Shown here: positions 62,102-64,000 of the stretch, piece after piece
Layout of the letters: each line of letters opens with the position of its first letter
Numbering within the stretch: position 1 is the first letter of the stretch
Notes under the pieces: generated by a model
Seen by the model: only the letters and a program-made list of their open reading frames with translations
What the model was told of the DNA's origin: nothing
Databases searched by the model: none
From: Mucilaginibacter terrae
Lineage (GTDB): Bacteria > Bacteroidota > Bacteroidia > Sphingobacteriales > Sphingobacteriaceae
Length of the DNA: 64,000 nt
Assembly: GCF_031951985.1 (NCBI RefSeq)
Contig: NZ_JAVLVU010000001.1
Span: 1,798,001 to 1,862,000 of the forward strand
Direction of reading: 5' to 3'
Made by a program: the position numbers and the translations under genes

Positions 62102-64000
62102 ATGCAATTTAAACACACCACACTCTGCTTACTTGTCCTTATTTTATTATGCAGCCTGCAGGCATCGGCACAAAAAAAATTCACCATCAGTGGCACCATT
62201 CGTGATGCAGCCACGGGCGAAACTTTAATTGGCGCTTCGATAAAAATTGAAGGCCCTGCCGGCAAGGTGGGTACCTCTACCAACGGCTATGGCTTTTACT
62301 CGCTCACTGCTGCCGAAGGCACTTACACCCTTAGCGTTAGTTATGTAAGTTACCAGGTAATTAGTCAAACCGTTAATCTTAACCAAAACACTAATCTTAA
62401 CCTCGATTTAAAGGCGGGTAATGAACTTGCAGCCGTTATAGTTAGCGCGCGCGACCGTAAAGATCAAAATGTGCGCAGCCCCCAAATGGGTGTTGAAAAG
62501 TTGGATATGAAACTGCTGGATAACCTGCCCGTTTTGTTCGGCGAAAAGGACGTGTTGAAGACCATTCAGCTGCTGCCGGGCGTAAAATCAGGTGGTGAAG
62601 GCAATACGGGTTTCTTTGTGCGTGGCGGAGCATCCGACCAAAATTTGATTTTGCTGGATGAAGCCACGGTTTACAATTCTTCGCACCTGTTAGGCTTTTT
62701 CTCCACCTTTAATGCCGATGCCATTAAAACTGCCGACCTATATAAAGGCGGTATGCCCTCGCAATATGGCGGCAGGCTATCATCAGTGCTCGACGTAAAA
62801 ATGGATGATGGCAATAACAAAAACTTCAGCATGCAGGGCGGTTTGGGCCTAATATCATCAAGGCTTAAACTGGAAGGACCGCTAATTAAAGATAAAAGCT
62901 CGTTTATGATAAGCGCGCGCCGTACCTATATCGACTTTATATTGAAAGCCGTGCCCGACAGCAACCTGAAAGGCAATACGCTCAATTTTTACGACCTGAA
63001 TGCCAAGGTCAACTATAAGTTCGATGATAAGAACACCGTTTACCTTTCGGGATATTTTGGCAAGGACAACATTGGTATAAAAGACCTTTTTAAAAATGAT
63101 TGGGGTAACAGCACAGCCACGCTACGTTATAATCACGTGTTCAACAGCCGTTTGTTTTCAAATGCCTCGCTCATTTATAACAAGTACAATTACAGCGTTG
63201 AACTTCTCGACGAGGTAAACAGCTTTACGGCCACCTCTCTCATCCGCGATTTTAATTTAAAGGAAGACCTGCAATATTTTAGCAACAAACACACCATCAG
63301 GTTTGGTGCCCAAGCCACACATCACCGCATTGCCCCGTCAGATATTATACCCGGCAGTAACTCAAGCTTCAACCCTCTCTCCATTGAAAACCGTTATGGC
63401 TTGGAGTCTTCGGCCTATATTTCGGATGAATACGTGGTAAACCCGCGTTTAAATTTATTGTACGGCTTACGGGCAAGCTGGTTTAGTTTGCTGGGGCCTG
63501 GTACTTTTGATACTTATAATGCCAGCGGCAGTGTAACCTCATCACGCACTTATAGCAGCGGCAAGTTTGTGCAAAATTACTTTAACCTCGAACCTCGCTT
63601 TTCGGCCAGCTTTACCATTAACGAGCGTAACTCCATCAAGGCATCGTACAACCGTAATACGCAAAACATACACATATTATCAAACGCGGCATCAAGCTCG
63701 CCAACCGATCAGTATGTGATGAGCAGCAATAACATCCGCCCCGAAATTGCCGATCAGGTGGCCTTCGGGTTCTTCAAAAACATCAGCAATAACACTTTCG
63801 AGTTTTCGGCCGAAACTTATTACAAGTGGATGCAAAACCAGATTGAGTATAAAGATGCCGCCCGCCTGTTAGCCAATGCCGAGGTAGAATCACAATTGTT
63901 GTTTGGCAGCGGCCGGGCCTATGGATTGGAGCTTTACGCCAAAAAACGTACCGGCAAACTTACCGGTTGGATAAGCTATACCCTATCGCGCACCGAACGT
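62102..64000 (+). CDS. TonB-dependent receptor with carboxypeptidase-like N-domain (truncated by window)
   Basis: The frame opens at ATG 62102 and stays open for 633 codons to the window edge. The signal peptide (about 1-24) ends A-S-A-Q-K. Residues about 27-110 form a carboxypeptidase regulatory-like domain (G-T-I-R-D-A-A-T-G-E-T-L-I-G-A-S). The plug follows with L-P-G-V-K-S-G-G-E-G, F-F-V-R-G-G-A-S-D-Q and Y-K-G-G-M-P-S-Q-Y-G-G-R-L-S-S, and then barrel strands. It imports an unknown ligand through the outer membrane. It lacks an obvious SusC-type N-terminal extension; its partner lipoprotein would lie beyond the window. Confidence 0.93.
   Translation, partial: MQFKHTTLCLLVLILLCSLQASAQKKFTISGTIRDAATGETLIGASIKIEGPAGKVGTSTNGYGFYSLTAAEGTYTLSVSYVSYQVISQTVNLNQNTNLNLDLKAGNELAAVIVSARDRKDQNVRSPQMGVEKLDMKLLDNLPVLFGEKDVLKTIQLLPGVKSGGEGNTGFFVRGGASDQNLILLDEATVYNSSHLLGFFSTFNADAIKTADLYKGGMPSQYGGRLSSVLDVKMDDGNNKNFSMQGGLGLISSRLKLEGPLIKDKSSFMISARRTYIDFILKAVPDSNLKGNTLNFYDLNAKVNYKFDDKNTVYLSGYFGKDNIGIKDLFKNDWGNSTATLRYNHVFNSRLFSNASLIYNKYNYSVELLDEVNSFTATSLIRDFNLKEDLQYFSNKHTIRFGAQATHHRIAPSDIIPGSNSSFNPLSIENRYGLESSAYISDEYVVNPRLNLLYGLRASWFSLLGPGTFDTYNASGSVTSSRTYSSGKFVQNYFNLEPRFSASFTINERNSIKASYNRNTQNIHILSNAASSSPTDQYVMSSNNIRPEIADQVAFGFFKNISNNTFEFSAETYYKWMQNQIEYKDAARLLANAEVESQLLFGSGRAYGLELYAKKRTGKLTGWISYTLSRTER

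Overview
The window looks like a chromosome segment of a Bacteroidota bacterium, most likely family Sphingobacteriaceae (Mucilaginibacter/Pedobacter-like). Four things point there: promoters of the Bacteroidota type (TTG, 18-21 nt spacer, TAnnTTTG, often only a few bases before the start codon); a GH92 mannosidase and a TonB-dependent receptor with an N-terminal carboxypeptidase-like domain; Bacteroidota families such as DUF3857, DUF4294, DUF6588, DUF2027-Smr and the DAHP synthase-chorismate mutase fusion; and bacillithiol and sphingolipid genes. The genus is an inference. No tRNA, rRNA, CRISPR array, prophage or transposase gene was seen.

Layout. 0-10 kb: end of a POT transporter, a polyprenol-phosphate mannosyltransferase, ruvB, a divergent SGNH hydrolase/GH92 pair, a polysaccharide deacetylase lipoprotein, queG, and a DnaQ-like exonuclease. 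Between queG and the exonuclease lies a tandem duplication carrying two copies of a 107-bp REPIN-like element. 10-18 kb: three tandem DUF3857 genes, an unlisted 40-residue membrane protein, two thioredoxin-fold genes and an NlpC/P60 lipoprotein. 18-30 kb: mutS, an EcsC-family gene, an ankyrin gene, aroC, cystathionine beta-synthase, a PabC-like aminotransferase, an RluA pseudouridine synthase, a DUF6588 gene, a D-cysteine desulfhydrase/ACC deaminase homologue and L-lysine 6-transaminase. 31-38 kb: the DUF4294-gpx-bshB1 operon, rel/spoT, fur and purA. 38-43 kb: an aromatic block of a Phe/Tyr-rich leader peptide and attenuator, pheA, DAHP synthase-chorismate mutase, aroA and pabB. 43-54 kb: fabF, a DUF2027-Smr gene, a sphingomyelin-synthase-like PAP2 gene, a nucleotide-sugar epimerase, cydAB, mqo and a sphingolipid delta-4-desaturase-like gene. 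54-64 kb: lipoproteins, a DsbA-like gene, a frameshifted small gene, DUF3810, DUF47, SDR and pirin genes, and the start of a TonB-dependent receptor.

How the genes fit together. aroC, aroA and the DAHP synthase feed chorismate; pheA takes it towards phenylalanine, and pabB plus the PabC-like enzyme take it towards folate. The leader peptide should tie pheA-aroG expression to charged tRNA-Phe/Tyr. The PAP2-like protein (45.7 kb) and the desaturase (53.7 kb) suggest a sphingolipid-tailoring capacity reminiscent of eukaryotes. bshB1 with gpx suggests bacillithiol-based redox defence. cydAB and mqo serve respiration.

The intergenic DNA is unusually rich in short dispersed repeats of several unrelated classes: REPIN-like pairs, long imperfect palindromes, and low-complexity word repeats. 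Some have entered genes (the 3' end of queG, the interior of aroA) or transcription signals (fur promoter, purA leader). Together with the attenuator and the desaturase these are the most interesting parts of the window.
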